From contig JALOCD010000050.1 in assembly GCA_023228025.1 (NCBI GenBank), positions 1-31,368 of the forward strand: a stretch of DNA of 31,368 nucleotides, written 5' to 3'. Origin of the DNA: Prolixibacteraceae bacterium. Its GTDB lineage: Bacteria; Bacteroidota; Bacteroidia; Bacteroidales; Prolixibacteraceae. The notes beneath the pieces were generated by a model. That model searched no databases. It saw only the letters and a program-made list of their open reading frames with translations, and had not been told where the DNA came from. Of this stretch, positions 24,362 to 31,368 are shown piece by piece (position 1 is the first letter of the stretch; the number at the start of each line of letters is the position of its first letter). The translations under genes were made by a program, and so were the position numbers.

Positions 24362-26380
24362 TTACTTATCGTTATACTTAACAACAGGAAATTCAGTAAT
24401 CCTGAGTGTGGTGCAACCGTAAGGAATGAGCGTGATTTCAATCGGCGGATCGGATTTCAATTGGTCCTGCTCACTGTAGGGTAAAGGGCCGCTTGATCCG
24501 TTGTAAATTGTCCAAAATGGAATGACGACACCTTTGGTTTTGATTTCGATCGGGGCATTTTCCTGGTTCCAGGGATAGCTATCTTTGGAAACTGCACGAT
24601 TAACAACCTCAAACCCCATACCCGGATTGGCGATGGCGGTAGTGAGCAATCCGTAATTCCATGGTGTGGTGGGAAGTACTTCGTAATAAAAAGGTCCATA
24701 TTTATCCGTGTTCACCACTTTCTTCCACTCCTCCCCTATTTTGAGCGCATAGACCAGCGGACCGCGTTCCACAACTGCCGAATTCTCGTACCACCGGCTT
24801 ACCTCAACCTGCATGGGCAACGACAATACCACCTCATCCCCATCGGACCAATCGCGGGTGATCTCAGCAATACTGTTTCCAACAGGCTCGCCCCACAGTT
24901 GACCATTGATCCGGATCGTTGATGTTTTGCACCAGGAAGGAATTCTCAGATGAAAGGAAAAGTTGGATTTTTTTTCAATTTTTATGCCGAAACGGATGGA
25001 TTCCTCAAATGGATAGTTGGTGGATTCGGTGATCTCAACGTTGATACCTTTGCCAACTTTGGCCTTCACTTTGGAGGGGGCATAGACCAGCGCCGCAATG
25101 CCAGTGTCCGCAGAAGCATACCAAAGGTTTTGGGTGAATTTCGGCCAACCCTGGTGCATGTTGGAGGTGCAGCATGGATAACCCGTCAGCGGACCGAAGA
25201 GCTGTCCTGTACCTTCGTAAGCCGTATTGAAATTTCTTGGGTGATGGCTTACCAACACCTGGTTGGTCTGCTGATAATATTGCCGGCTGTCGTAATTGTC
25301 GGTGGCCTGGGTGGGCAAAGCATTAAATGCTACACATTCCAGATGATCGGCAAAAGCCACCTCGCCCGTAACCGGAAGTATGCTCTCCATCGAAAACATC
25401 ATCTCGACGGCGGAGCAGAACTCCGATCCCTGGGTAGGATTGTTGCCATGTAGCATCTCGTCCCCACCATAGAGCCCATCCGGAAAACCATGGAAGGCCT
25501 TGAGATCGGCCAGTCCCGCTTTTACGGCCTCCACATACTTTTTGTCCTTTGTTTGCTGATAATAGATGCCGGGCTCTTTCATTCCCTGGGCAACATTGAC
25601 ACAGTGAAAACTCCACTGGTTACGTAGTTGTCCGGTCAGAAAGGCATCCGTCCAGTTGACCGTTTGTTTGTGTATCAACGCTCCCAATTCCAGCAGGAAT
25701 TTTTCACCGGTCAGGTCGTAGAGCCAGTAGACCACAGCCAGGTTGTCCCCGCCGCGGTCTGCGCCCCAGTGGGTCCAATGGTTCAGAGGAGCTTTGGGCA
25801 GCTCTTTTAGCTGGTATTTGAAGTAATTTAGCATCAAATGGATCACCCGTTCATCCTGTGTTGCAGAATAGTATTGCTGCAAAAACTTCAGCACCACCAT
25901 CTTGGGCCACCAGTCTTTGGCATTGTTGCGCTGCAATCCTGGTTCATTTGCATGGTCTACCGAGGGTCCAAAATAGCCATCCGGCTGCTGACTGTTCAGC
26001 GCCCATTCGACCCATGGTTTCACTTTGGCAATCAGAGCATCGTCCTTTAAAATATAGGCCAGCGGCAGCAGTCCGTCGATCCAGTAGGGTCCTCTCTCCC
26101 ACACATCGCCATCCCCGCCCAACCATCCGTTGCGTTTGCCCATCACCTTTTCATAAATCTCATCGAGATGGCCGGTCATGCCATTTTTCTGGCGCAACAG
26201 TTGGTCTTTTAGCCACCCTTCCGGGGAAATTGCACCAAGAGGAAGTTCAATGAATGGTTTTTGGATTAGTGGAGGACGGTTGTTTAGGTAATTGGAGGGA
26301 TTAGCGCTTTGTTGGGCAGAAGCCATCAATGTACAAAAGAGAAAAATGAATATAAGCCTAAATCTAGAAGAGTTTTTCAT
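24362..26380 (-). CDS. GH127-type glycoside hydrolase (beta-L-arabinofuranosidase-like, DUF1680)
   Basis: 672 aa with a signal peptide (1-22, ending ASAQ). An (alpha/alpha)6-barrel core is suggested by WERGPYWIDGLLPLAYIL and NSQQPDGYFGPS. The zinc-thiolate catalytic site of GH127 is visible: Glu320 and Cys322 in QGSEFCSAVEMM, and the paired Cys403-Cys404 in LTGYPCCTSNMHQGWPKF. In the characterised enzyme HypBA1, the equivalents of Cys403 or Cys404 act as nucleophile with a bound zinc. The C-terminal part is beta-sandwich (FHLRIPSWCK, ERGPLVYALKIGEEWKK). Related families such as GH146 share these residues, so specificity is uncertain. It is not next to a SusCD pair; its neighbour upstream is the glycosidase/FGE-like fusion. 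Confidence 0.9.
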   Translation of the reverse strand: MKNSSRFRLIFIFLFCTLMASAQQSANPSNYLNNRPPLIQKPFIELPLGAISPEGWLKDQLLRQKNGMTGHLDEIYEKVMGKRNGWLGGDGDVWERGPYWIDGLLPLAYILKDDALIAKVKPWVEWALNSQQPDGYFGPSVDHANEPGLQRNNAKDWWPKMVVLKFLQQYYSATQDERVIHLMLNYFKYQLKELPKAPLNHWTHWGADRGGDNLAVVYWLYDLTGEKFLLELGALIHKQTVNWTDAFLTGQLRNQWSFHCVNVAQGMKEPGIYYQQTKDKKYVEAVKAGLADLKAFHGFPDGLYGGDEMLHGNNPTQGSEFCSAVEMMFSMESILPVTGEVAFADHLECVAFNALPTQATDNYDSRQYYQQTNQVLVSHHPRNFNTAYEGTGQLFGPLTGYPCCTSNMHQGWPKFTQNLWYASADTGIAALVYAPSKVKAKVGKGINVEITESTNYPFEESIRFGIKIEKKSNFSFHLRIPSWCKTSTIRINGQLWGEPVGNSIAEITRDWSDGDEVVLSLPMQVEVSRWYENSAVVERGPLVYALKIGEEWKKVVNTDKYGPFYYEVLPTTPWNYGLLTTAIANPGMGFEVVNRAVSKDSYPWNQENAPIEIKTKGVVIPFWTIYNGSSGPLPYSEQDQLKSDPPIEITLIPYGCTTLRITEFPVVKYNDK

Positions 26381-26441
26381 CTGTATATCTTATCAATATT
26401 GTTTCTATCGTATTATTTCGCTATAAATTAATTAATTACAT

Positions 26442-26517
26442 CTTAGTGAAACCTTAGTGCCTTTGTGGCGATAAAAACTTACCACTAAGGCTCTAAGACA
26501 CTAAGGTGTTCACAAAG
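26442..26517. repeat. Palindromic intergenic repeat, copy C
   Basis: CTTAGTGAAACCTTAGTG on the left pairs imperfectly with CACTAAGGTGTTCACAAAG on the right, with further inner CTTAGTGG/CCACTAAGG elements. It belongs to the same CTTTGTGG/CTTAGTGG family and lies about 60 bp upstream of the GH127 start. Confidence 0.75.
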
Positions 26518-26560
26518 AATAATGCATTAAATTTTAGTTTTACTTTTTGCACTTGGATCA

Positions 26561-26678
26561 CCCTTCGATATTGCTCAAGGAGTAATTTCTATTCATTTAT
26601 TCTAATCCCTTGACCCCTCGACAAGCTCGGGGACCGGCGTATCGACATGATACACTTGTCACTTCGACAGGCTCAGTG
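26561..26678. repeat. Three copies of a TCGA-GCTC mini-palindrome (REP-like)
   Basis: Copies at 26561-26580, 26614-26632 (CCCCTCGACAAGCTCGGGG) and 26660-26678 (CACTTCGACAGGCTCAGTG) share the layout: 4-nt arm, TCGA, 3-4 nt, GCTC, 4-nt arm. The arms change together (CCCC/GGGG, CACT/AGTG, CCCT/AAGG), so pairing is kept while sequence varies. Such elements are common in intergenic DNA of this phylum and resemble REP sequences; a mobilising transposase is not in this window. Confidence 0.75.
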
Positions 26679-26744
26679 AAGGGCCGCTCAAGATTTGATT
26701 CCTATTCTGAATCCCATATTCTCATTTTCTCAGCGCTCAGTTCT

Positions 26745-26821
26745 CAACTTTCCACTTTCTACTATCCACTTTCAACTTTCCACTCTCAACTATCCAATTT
26801 CCACTTTCCACTTTCCACTTT
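26745..26821. repeat. Degenerate heptamer tandem repeat (CCACTTT)11
   Basis: Eleven consecutive 7-nt units in perfect register, consensus CCACTTT (variants CAACTTT, CTACTAT, CCACTCT, CAACTAT, CCAATTT). The array ends 3 nt after the stop codon of the 943-aa gene. The whole 443-bp gap 26381-26824 holds only repeats: copy C, the three mini-palindromes and this tract; I see no gene or RNA in the remaining bases. Confidence 0.9.
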
Positions 26822-26824
26822 CAG

Positions 26825-29656
26825 TTACAAATCCTTTACGCATCTGAACCCCACCGTTGCATTCCTTTCAAAGCCCTCCGATACCCGCAGCAAAAATTGT
26901 CTGTAATGCAATTCCCTCGGACCGCCCTGAACATACCACCAGCTTGAGGAGGGGTTGAAATAACTTCCGCCCTTCATGAGGATGTAACGGTAACTTCCAT
27001 TGATATAAAGGTCGTTGGTAAGTTGCCAGACGCATCCGACCAGATCCTGAAGGCCATAGGGATTTGCTCCTTTGGGATAACTGCCGACCGGGTAGAGCGA
27101 ACCATCGCCTGTTTGGCATCTGCCTTTTTCAATTCCCTGGATTTTAAAGACTGTCAAGGTATTGGTCACTGCCTCTTCGGCACGGCGAATCTGCTGTTTC
27201 TGCTTCCAGGGCCATTCGTTGCAGGCGGCAGTCTGCGCAGCGTATTGCCACTCCAATTCTGTTGGTAGGCGTTTCCCTGCCCATTTGGCATAAGCTTTGG
27301 CATCTTCGTACGAAACATAGACAACAGGATACTGCTCCTGACCTACCGGGAAACTCCTTTTTATCCAATTCTTCAGAAAATTAGCGCTGTCGGCTGGTTG
27401 GTAACCAGTATTGTCCAGAAATTGTTTGAACTGACTGTTCGTAATCGGGAATTTATCCATCAAGAAAGGTGGCATATCGAAGATTTTCCCCTCATTTTCT
27501 TTGGGATAAGGAATAAATTCATCGCCATTGGTGACATGAAACTTAAATTTCCCGGCAGGAATTTTCACCATCCCGGTCGGGGCCTTCACGGCAACCTCCG
27601 TTTTTTCCGGACGACTGATCAATCGCGGCGTTCCCGGTAGGATCGAAACAATTTTTTCGTCGAGTAACTGATCTTTTTCAAATAGCTGAACAACAAACCT
27701 CCCTTCGAACCTCCCAAAATGATCCGTTAGCCAGATGGTTTGATCTTTGGCTTTCAGCGTCAGCGGAGACTTTTGATAGTCGGGCTCACCCGCCCAGATT
27801 CTGAGGGAATCACCTTTCGCAACGTGGATTGAAAGTTCATCACCTGCAAGCGTTGCCGTGATCAATTCAGGAAGCTGCGCGATGCAATCCACTGCCCCTT
27901 CGTTGTTGGTGCCTAGCCAGCTTTGGTTGAATGCATCCGTTTCTGCACCGATCAACCATTTCGTACCACTTTTGATTGGTTGACTTTCCTCGTGATGCCA
28001 AAGATCAACAAAGTGCATTCCCGGTAGGGGCGTAATTTCAAACAGGTCGCCTTTGTATCCTTGCGGAATCAGGCTAAAAATGGTGTAGAGTGTTTTGGTG
28101 GCAGTTTGCCAACAGTTCACAAATATTTGGTCGGTGGTTGTCGATAAAAGCGGTGTGATTGCCCTGCTTGTGAAATTTTCCGAATTCTCCCGCTGGATTC
28201 GGGCAATTTTTCCAAGAAACCGGTATTGCGCTTCTGCCCATTCGGGGATTCCGGGGGCGAAAATATTCAGCTCTGTGCCATATCCGTTGAAGAAAGAGAG
28301 ACAGAACTCCCGCCGGATCGGCTCCTTGTAAATTTCGGCCACCCTGAAGATGGCGAATTCAGGTTTGATGATTTTGTTCAGGTTAAGCATCGGGCAATAA
28401 TAAAGCGCATTGTGAACCCGTCCCGCCACGATACCCTGCATATCTTTGGGTACGGCCATCCCTTCCGAGTACATGATCACCCCCTTGCGAACGGAATCGG
28501 CAGCCTGTTGAAGCGCCATGCTGGAGGCACCCCGGGTATCCAGGACCACCCCGTCGGCATGTGTAGCAGCGATGAGTTCTGCCATTCCTCCCGTATGGTT
28601 TTCACTTCGGGTACTCTCATCCCACGGATTGTAGCAAATAAAGAGATGCGAACCTAATTTGATCAGCTTTTCAGCCTCCAGCTTCAGTTGACCGGTTCCT
28701 CCCGGTAGGTCCCGAAAAAGATCCCACTGATTGCGATGGTCAACGCCAAGAGTCGGCCAGGTTGGCCAGATGCCAATAAAATCGTCGCCCCCGTAGAGCG
28801 TTTTACCTCTTTTCACAAACTCTTCCAGGTGAAATTTCCGATCGGTATCATCGTAGAAGATTCCATTCCAGGCCATGATCAAATGGGAAACATAGGCATG
28901 GCGAATCCACCTGAGATCCTCTCTTTCCAGCATTTGGCTGTCAAATTTGCCCGGCTCCACATCGTAAAGCATGCGCTCCTGAAACATTAACCGAAGCCCC
29001 TCCTGCCAGTTTCCTTTGTGAAAATCCGCATAAAAATTGTACTGCACCAAACCGCCCGGGGCGATTTCCGTCTCAAAACGATGCCGAACCGCCTTTACCA
29101 TGTTTTCGCGGCTTCTTCGGGTGATTGCGGATAGTTGCAAGGTGTCATTCACGGTGATATCGGAGAATCCGGTTTCCCATGCGTTATCGGGCAAAATGCA
29201 ATTAACAGGTTCAAATCCAGGCCTTAAGAGGTAACTTCTCGACAGCGGATGATCCCCTTTGCCGGTCAGGCACACCTTATCGTCAGTGAAGCCAAACGGC
29301 ACTACATTGGTAAGCCAAATTGTATCCTGAGAAATATTTTTAAAAGTAAGAACAGCCTTGTATCCTGGATGATACCCATCTTCAGGCTTCACGGAAAGCT
29401 CAATTTTCGATGGGTTGTTTACAGCAGCGGAACTAGTAAAAAACTCTTTGTGCAGCAAATCGTTTTTCTTACAAACCTCATATGAAACCAAAGGAATGGA
29501 TTGTTTGAGCAGCAAATTTGTCGATGCATTGGCAACAAATCCGTTTAATTCATTTGAAGCTGACAGATCAATTTTTTTGAGACTCTGCCCTGCAACCGTC
29601 AAGATTGTCAGGAGCAATCCGGAAATAAGGATATACTTGTACATTTTTTTCATCAT
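26825..29656 (-). CDS. Exported glycosidase-like protein fused to a degenerate FGE-sulfatase (SUMF1-like) domain
   Basis: 943 aa with a signal peptide (about 1-23). Residues about 90-210 are beta-rich. Residues about 250-560 look like a TIM barrel of the GH101/DUF6259-like type: GIWPTWPTLGVDHRNQWDLFRDLPGG, FICYNPWDEST, DGVVLDTRG (Asp373) and VIMYSEGM (Glu398) are candidate catalytic positions. A beta region follows to about 685. From about 690 to the end is a formylglycine-generating-enzyme/C-type-lectin-like domain (GMVKIPAGKF, PFLMDKFPITNSQFKQFL, WAGKRLPTELEWQYAA, NPYGLQDLVGCVWQL, MKGGSYFNPSSSWW, ATVGFRCVKDL). The two copper-binding cysteines of true FGE are replaced by Asn901 and Trp906, so this domain is probably a binding module. 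Activity is unproven. Confidence 0.85.
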   Translation of the reverse strand: MMKKMYKYILISGLLLTILTVAGQSLKKIDLSASNELNGFVANASTNLLLKQSIPLVSYEVCKKNDLLHKEFFTSSAAVNNPSKIELSVKPEDGYHPGYKAVLTFKNISQDTIWLTNVVPFGFTDDKVCLTGKGDHPLSRSYLLRPGFEPVNCILPDNAWETGFSDITVNDTLQLSAITRRSRENMVKAVRHRFETEIAPGGLVQYNFYADFHKGNWQEGLRLMFQERMLYDVEPGKFDSQMLEREDLRWIRHAYVSHLIMAWNGIFYDDTDRKFHLEEFVKRGKTLYGGDDFIGIWPTWPTLGVDHRNQWDLFRDLPGGTGQLKLEAEKLIKLGSHLFICYNPWDESTRSENHTGGMAELIAATHADGVVLDTRGASSMALQQAADSVRKGVIMYSEGMAVPKDMQGIVAGRVHNALYYCPMLNLNKIIKPEFAIFRVAEIYKEPIRREFCLSFFNGYGTELNIFAPGIPEWAEAQYRFLGKIARIQRENSENFTSRAITPLLSTTTDQIFVNCWQTATKTLYTIFSLIPQGYKGDLFEITPLPGMHFVDLWHHEESQPIKSGTKWLIGAETDAFNQSWLGTNNEGAVDCIAQLPELITATLAGDELSIHVAKGDSLRIWAGEPDYQKSPLTLKAKDQTIWLTDHFGRFEGRFVVQLFEKDQLLDEKIVSILPGTPRLISRPEKTEVAVKAPTGMVKIPAGKFKFHVTNGDEFIPYPKENEGKIFDMPPFLMDKFPITNSQFKQFLDNTGYQPADSANFLKNWIKRSFPVGQEQYPVVYVSYEDAKAYAKWAGKRLPTELEWQYAAQTAACNEWPWKQKQQIRRAEEAVTNTLTVFKIQGIEKGRCQTGDGSLYPVGSYPKGANPYGLQDLVGCVWQLTNDLYINGSYRYILMKGGSYFNPSSSWWYVQGGPRELHYRQFLLRVSEGFERNATVGFRCVKDL

Positions 29657-29663
29657 TTCTTTG

Positions 29664-29693
29664 TAAAGCTAAGCATGATGCTTCAATTTCCAA
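29664..29693 (-). promoter_or_regulatory. Candidate promoter of the 943-aa gene
   Basis: On the minus strand TTG (29693-29691) is followed after 19 nt by TAGCTTTA (29671-29664), one mismatch from TAnnTTTG, 8 bp before the ATG. The transcript would be almost leaderless. Repeat copy D begins directly upstream of the -33 element. Confidence 0.5.
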
Positions 29694-29757
29694 CTTCGTG
29701 CCCTTTGTGCAACCCTTCGGGTACTTAGTGGTAAAAATTATTTAAACACAAAGGTCA
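29694..29757. repeat. Palindromic intergenic repeat, copy D, cut short by the group II intron
   Basis: The left arm (CTTCGTGCCCTTTGTGC and onward, 29694-29732), the loop (AAAAATTATTTA) and the start of the right arm (AACACAAAGGTCA, 29745-29757) match copy B almost exactly around the loop. The match stops abruptly after GGTCA, where intron sequence begins. The rest of the right arm is missing here and should lie beyond the intron, outside the window. Confidence 0.85.
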
Positions 29758-29838
29758 GTAGAGTAGAGCGGGGAAGGTAAAATAACCTTCCCTACCCCCT
29801 CGTCAAACCGTACGTGCGGTTTTCCCGCATACGGCTTT
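29758..29838 (-). ncRNA. Group II intron domains V and VI
   Basis: Domain V is the 34-nt hairpin 29805-29838; read on the minus strand it opens AAAGCCGTATGCGG and closes CCGCACGTACGGTTT, with the catalytic AGC triad and an A-rich terminal loop. Domain VI contains an 8-bp stem (GGGAAGGT/ACCTTCCC, 29771-29778 with 29785-29792). The likely branch-point adenosine is 7 nt from the intron 3' end (complement of 29764). Confidence 0.88.
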
Positions 29839-29861
29839 CCTATAAAGTTCTTCTCAAGCAT

Positions 29862-31229
29862 TTACAAGTGAGCTAAAGATTTAGCATATTTTGAGGGGTC
29901 GATCAATCCAAATTTGGTGACCAAAACCTCAAAGGCTTTTTGTCCGTAAAGCCTGCATTTTCTTTGGCTCTTGCGATTGTAGTACCTGGTAAGACTGTTG
30001 TACAGGTAAAAACTAAGTCTTCGTTTGCTCATTGCAGGATAACTAACTCCTTTTATTTCGAAGTAGTTCAGCCATCCCCGCAAAATCGAATTTAGCCCTG
30101 TCGCGACATCCTTTGCTTTGTAGTGACCGTGTGTTTTAAGGTAATCCCCTACTTTTCCACGGACTTTCTTCTCCGATTTCTGACTTGGCATAATGTTCCA
30201 GTATTTGTTACTTCTGCCTTTGATGTCATTGTCGTACCTGATGGTAAATCCCAGAAAATTAAAGCCCTCATTCCTTGCATTTATCTGACGGGTTTTTGTC
30301 TCATTGAGCATTAATCCCATTCGGCTTAGCAAGCTTTTGAGCTTTTCAACTATTTCTGTTGGCAAGGTTCTTCCCATTAACACAAAATCATCTGCATAAC
30401 GTACTATCTCTATGCCTAATTTCCCAAACAGACTACTTGCACTGTTGACGATCCTGTCTATCAGGTGCAGGTAAACATTGGCAAGCAAAGGGGAGATGAC
30501 CCCTCCCTGTGGTGTTCCCATGCCACCTTTACCACTCTTGTATTGACCATCCTCATAGATCGGAGCTTTCAACCATTTGTTGATCAGCTTTAATATCCTT
30601 GGATCAGTCACCCGTTGCTTCAATACAATTTGAAGCTTGTCGTGTGGTATGGTATCAAAGTACTTACTCAGGTCTGCATCATAAACCTCTGTCTTACCTT
30701 GTTGCAAGTTCTCTTTTATGGTTGTTATCGCATCCTTTGCACTGCGCTCGGGACGAAAACCATAAGAACTATCCTCGAAGTCTGCCTCAAAAATTGGCTC
30801 CAATATCATCTTACATACTGTCTGTGCTATGCGATCCTTCACGGTGGGTATCCCCAACGGGCGCTCTCCTCCGTCCTCTTTCTCTATCATAACACGTTTT
30901 ACCGCCTGTGGCTGATAGGTCTGCCTGCGCAGATCCTCTCCAAGTTCGGTAAGATATGCCGTTACCCCGTATTGCTCTACATCGGCAATGGTCATCTTGT
31001 CAACGCCCGGACTTCCGTCATTGCTCTTGACTTGTTCCCATGCCTGTCGTAGCATATACGGTATGAACATCTTGTCATACAGTACGTAAAACTTATACTC
31101 CCGCTCTTGCTTGGCTTTTTGATATAGTTTCTCTTGCAATGTCAATACTCGTTCCGCATCCGGTATTTCGCCTCGCCGTCTTTTGAACAACTCACCTTGT
31201 ACCTCTGCTTTTGCTCTTTCCTGATACAT
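29862..31229 (-). CDS. ltrA: Group II intron reverse transcriptase/maturase
   Basis: 455 aa from the ATG at 31229; the frame extends 3 codons further to a TTG but the ATG (MYQERAKAEV) is the likelier start. Reverse-transcriptase blocks are complete: RPLGIPTVKDRIAQ, SYGFRPERSAKDAI, DADLSKYFDTIPH (Asp186), GTPQGGVISPLLANVYL and the catalytic YADDF (278-282), then FNFLGFTIRYD. The C-terminal X/maturase region (SILRGWLNYFEIKG, then LYNSLTRYYNRKSQRK) ends at residue 455 without an HNH endonuclease domain. The protein helps the intron RNA splice and copies it into new DNA sites; lacking the endonuclease, it would prime second-strand cutting-independent, for example from replication forks. The symbol denotes the family. 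Confidence 0.96.
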   Translation of the reverse strand: MYQERAKAEVQGELFKRRRGEIPDAERVLTLQEKLYQKAKQEREYKFYVLYDKMFIPYMLRQAWEQVKSNDGSPGVDKMTIADVEQYGVTAYLTELGEDLRRQTYQPQAVKRVMIEKEDGGERPLGIPTVKDRIAQTVCKMILEPIFEADFEDSSYGFRPERSAKDAITTIKENLQQGKTEVYDADLSKYFDTIPHDKLQIVLKQRVTDPRILKLINKWLKAPIYEDGQYKSGKGGMGTPQGGVISPLLANVYLHLIDRIVNSASSLFGKLGIEIVRYADDFVLMGRTLPTEIVEKLKSLLSRMGLMLNETKTRQINARNEGFNFLGFTIRYDNDIKGRSNKYWNIMPSQKSEKKVRGKVGDYLKTHGHYKAKDVATGLNSILRGWLNYFEIKGVSYPAMSKRRLSFYLYNSLTRYYNRKSQRKCRLYGQKAFEVLVTKFGLIDPSKYAKSLAHL

Positions 31230-31368
31230 AACTATCAATTCTGTCCGTTTAACACGCTTTGAAACTTCGTTTATAGTAATGCCCCTTCGCTCCTGCCGCT
31301 TTTACCTTTTCGGCGATCTTCACTACTACGGGCATATCCGACTCCCTCATCAACAGGTGAACATCCCC

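Larger units (their letters stand above)
29758..31368 (-). mobile_element. Group II intron, 3' part (continues past the right edge)
   Basis: The element contains the reverse transcriptase gene, a recognisable domain V and VI, and a 3' terminus ending in CTCTAC at 29758 on the minus strand, next to the truncated copy D repeat. The 5' end, with the GUGYG motif and domains I-III, is not in the window; the bases 31230-31368 are the stretch just upstream of the ORF (domain IV or earlier) and show nothing else that I can identify. Orientation is the same as the downstream 943-aa gene. Confidence 0.9.

Noticed and set aside
26445..26821. Repeat-rich gap as a CRISPR array
   Set aside because: The repeats are short palindromes and uninterrupted heptamers with no regular repeat-spacer pattern and no cas genes nearby.
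26825..27590. C-terminal domain as an active sulfatase-modifying enzyme
   Set aside because: The two essential cysteines are replaced by Asn and Trp, and no sulfatase gene is in the window.
29205..29225. GGTTCAAATCC, similar to a tRNA T-arm
   Set aside because: It lies inside the coding sequence of the 943-aa protein and no matching acceptor, D or anticodon arms are present.
30615..31052. Open plus-strand frame of 145 codons opposite the reverse transcriptase
   Set aside because: It is a shadow of the conserved RT motifs on the minus strand, with no recognisable protein family.

Overview
The window reads as chromosomal DNA of a Bacteroidota bacterium. The evidence is a SusC/SusD polysaccharide utilisation locus, a membrane-anchored Y_Y_Y/LuxR regulator, a DUF4831 protein, lipoboxes on surface proteins, and several TAnnTTTG (-7) promoter boxes typical of this phylum. 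A complete hydF suggests an anaerobic or fermentative host with an [FeFe]-hydrogenase. Family or genus cannot be fixed from the sequence alone.

Region 1 (1-11073, all minus strand) is a beta-glucan (probably laminarin-type) utilisation locus. In transcription order it holds a sensor-regulator (8158-11073), a 269-bp control region with a candidate promoter and four direct TACATCAAAA-type repeats, susC, susD, two lipoproteins in the SusE/F (surface glycan-binding) position, an intercistronic hairpin, and a GH16 endo-glucanase cut by the left window edge. The regulator probably senses oligosaccharide in the periplasm and switches on susC through the direct repeats.

Region 2 (11136-17085, minus) is housekeeping: an MFSD1-like transporter followed by dipeptidase PepD (a plausible dipeptide uptake and cleavage pair, closed by a strong terminator), a DUF4831 protein, and the bifunctional NAD(P)H-hydrate repair enzyme. 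A POT-family peptide transporter (17230-19014, plus) follows, with its own promoter and terminator.

Region 3 (19132-24253) holds a three-gene hipB-hipS-hipT type kinase toxin-antitoxin operon with two upstream palindromes, hydF, and on the plus strand coaD coupled to a cysteine-free thioredoxin-fold protein.

Region 4 (24266-31368) holds a GH127-type glycosidase, a repeat-rich 443-bp intergenic stretch, a 943-aa protein combining a glycosidase-like domain with a degenerate formylglycine-generating-enzyme domain, and at the right edge the 3' part of a group II intron with its reverse transcriptase. The intron has inserted into one copy of a palindromic intergenic repeat family that recurs in this window. 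The most notable items are that insertion, the direct-repeat array in front of susC, the HipBST-like operon with twin operators, and the glycosidase/FGE fusion. No tRNA, rRNA or CRISPR array was seen.
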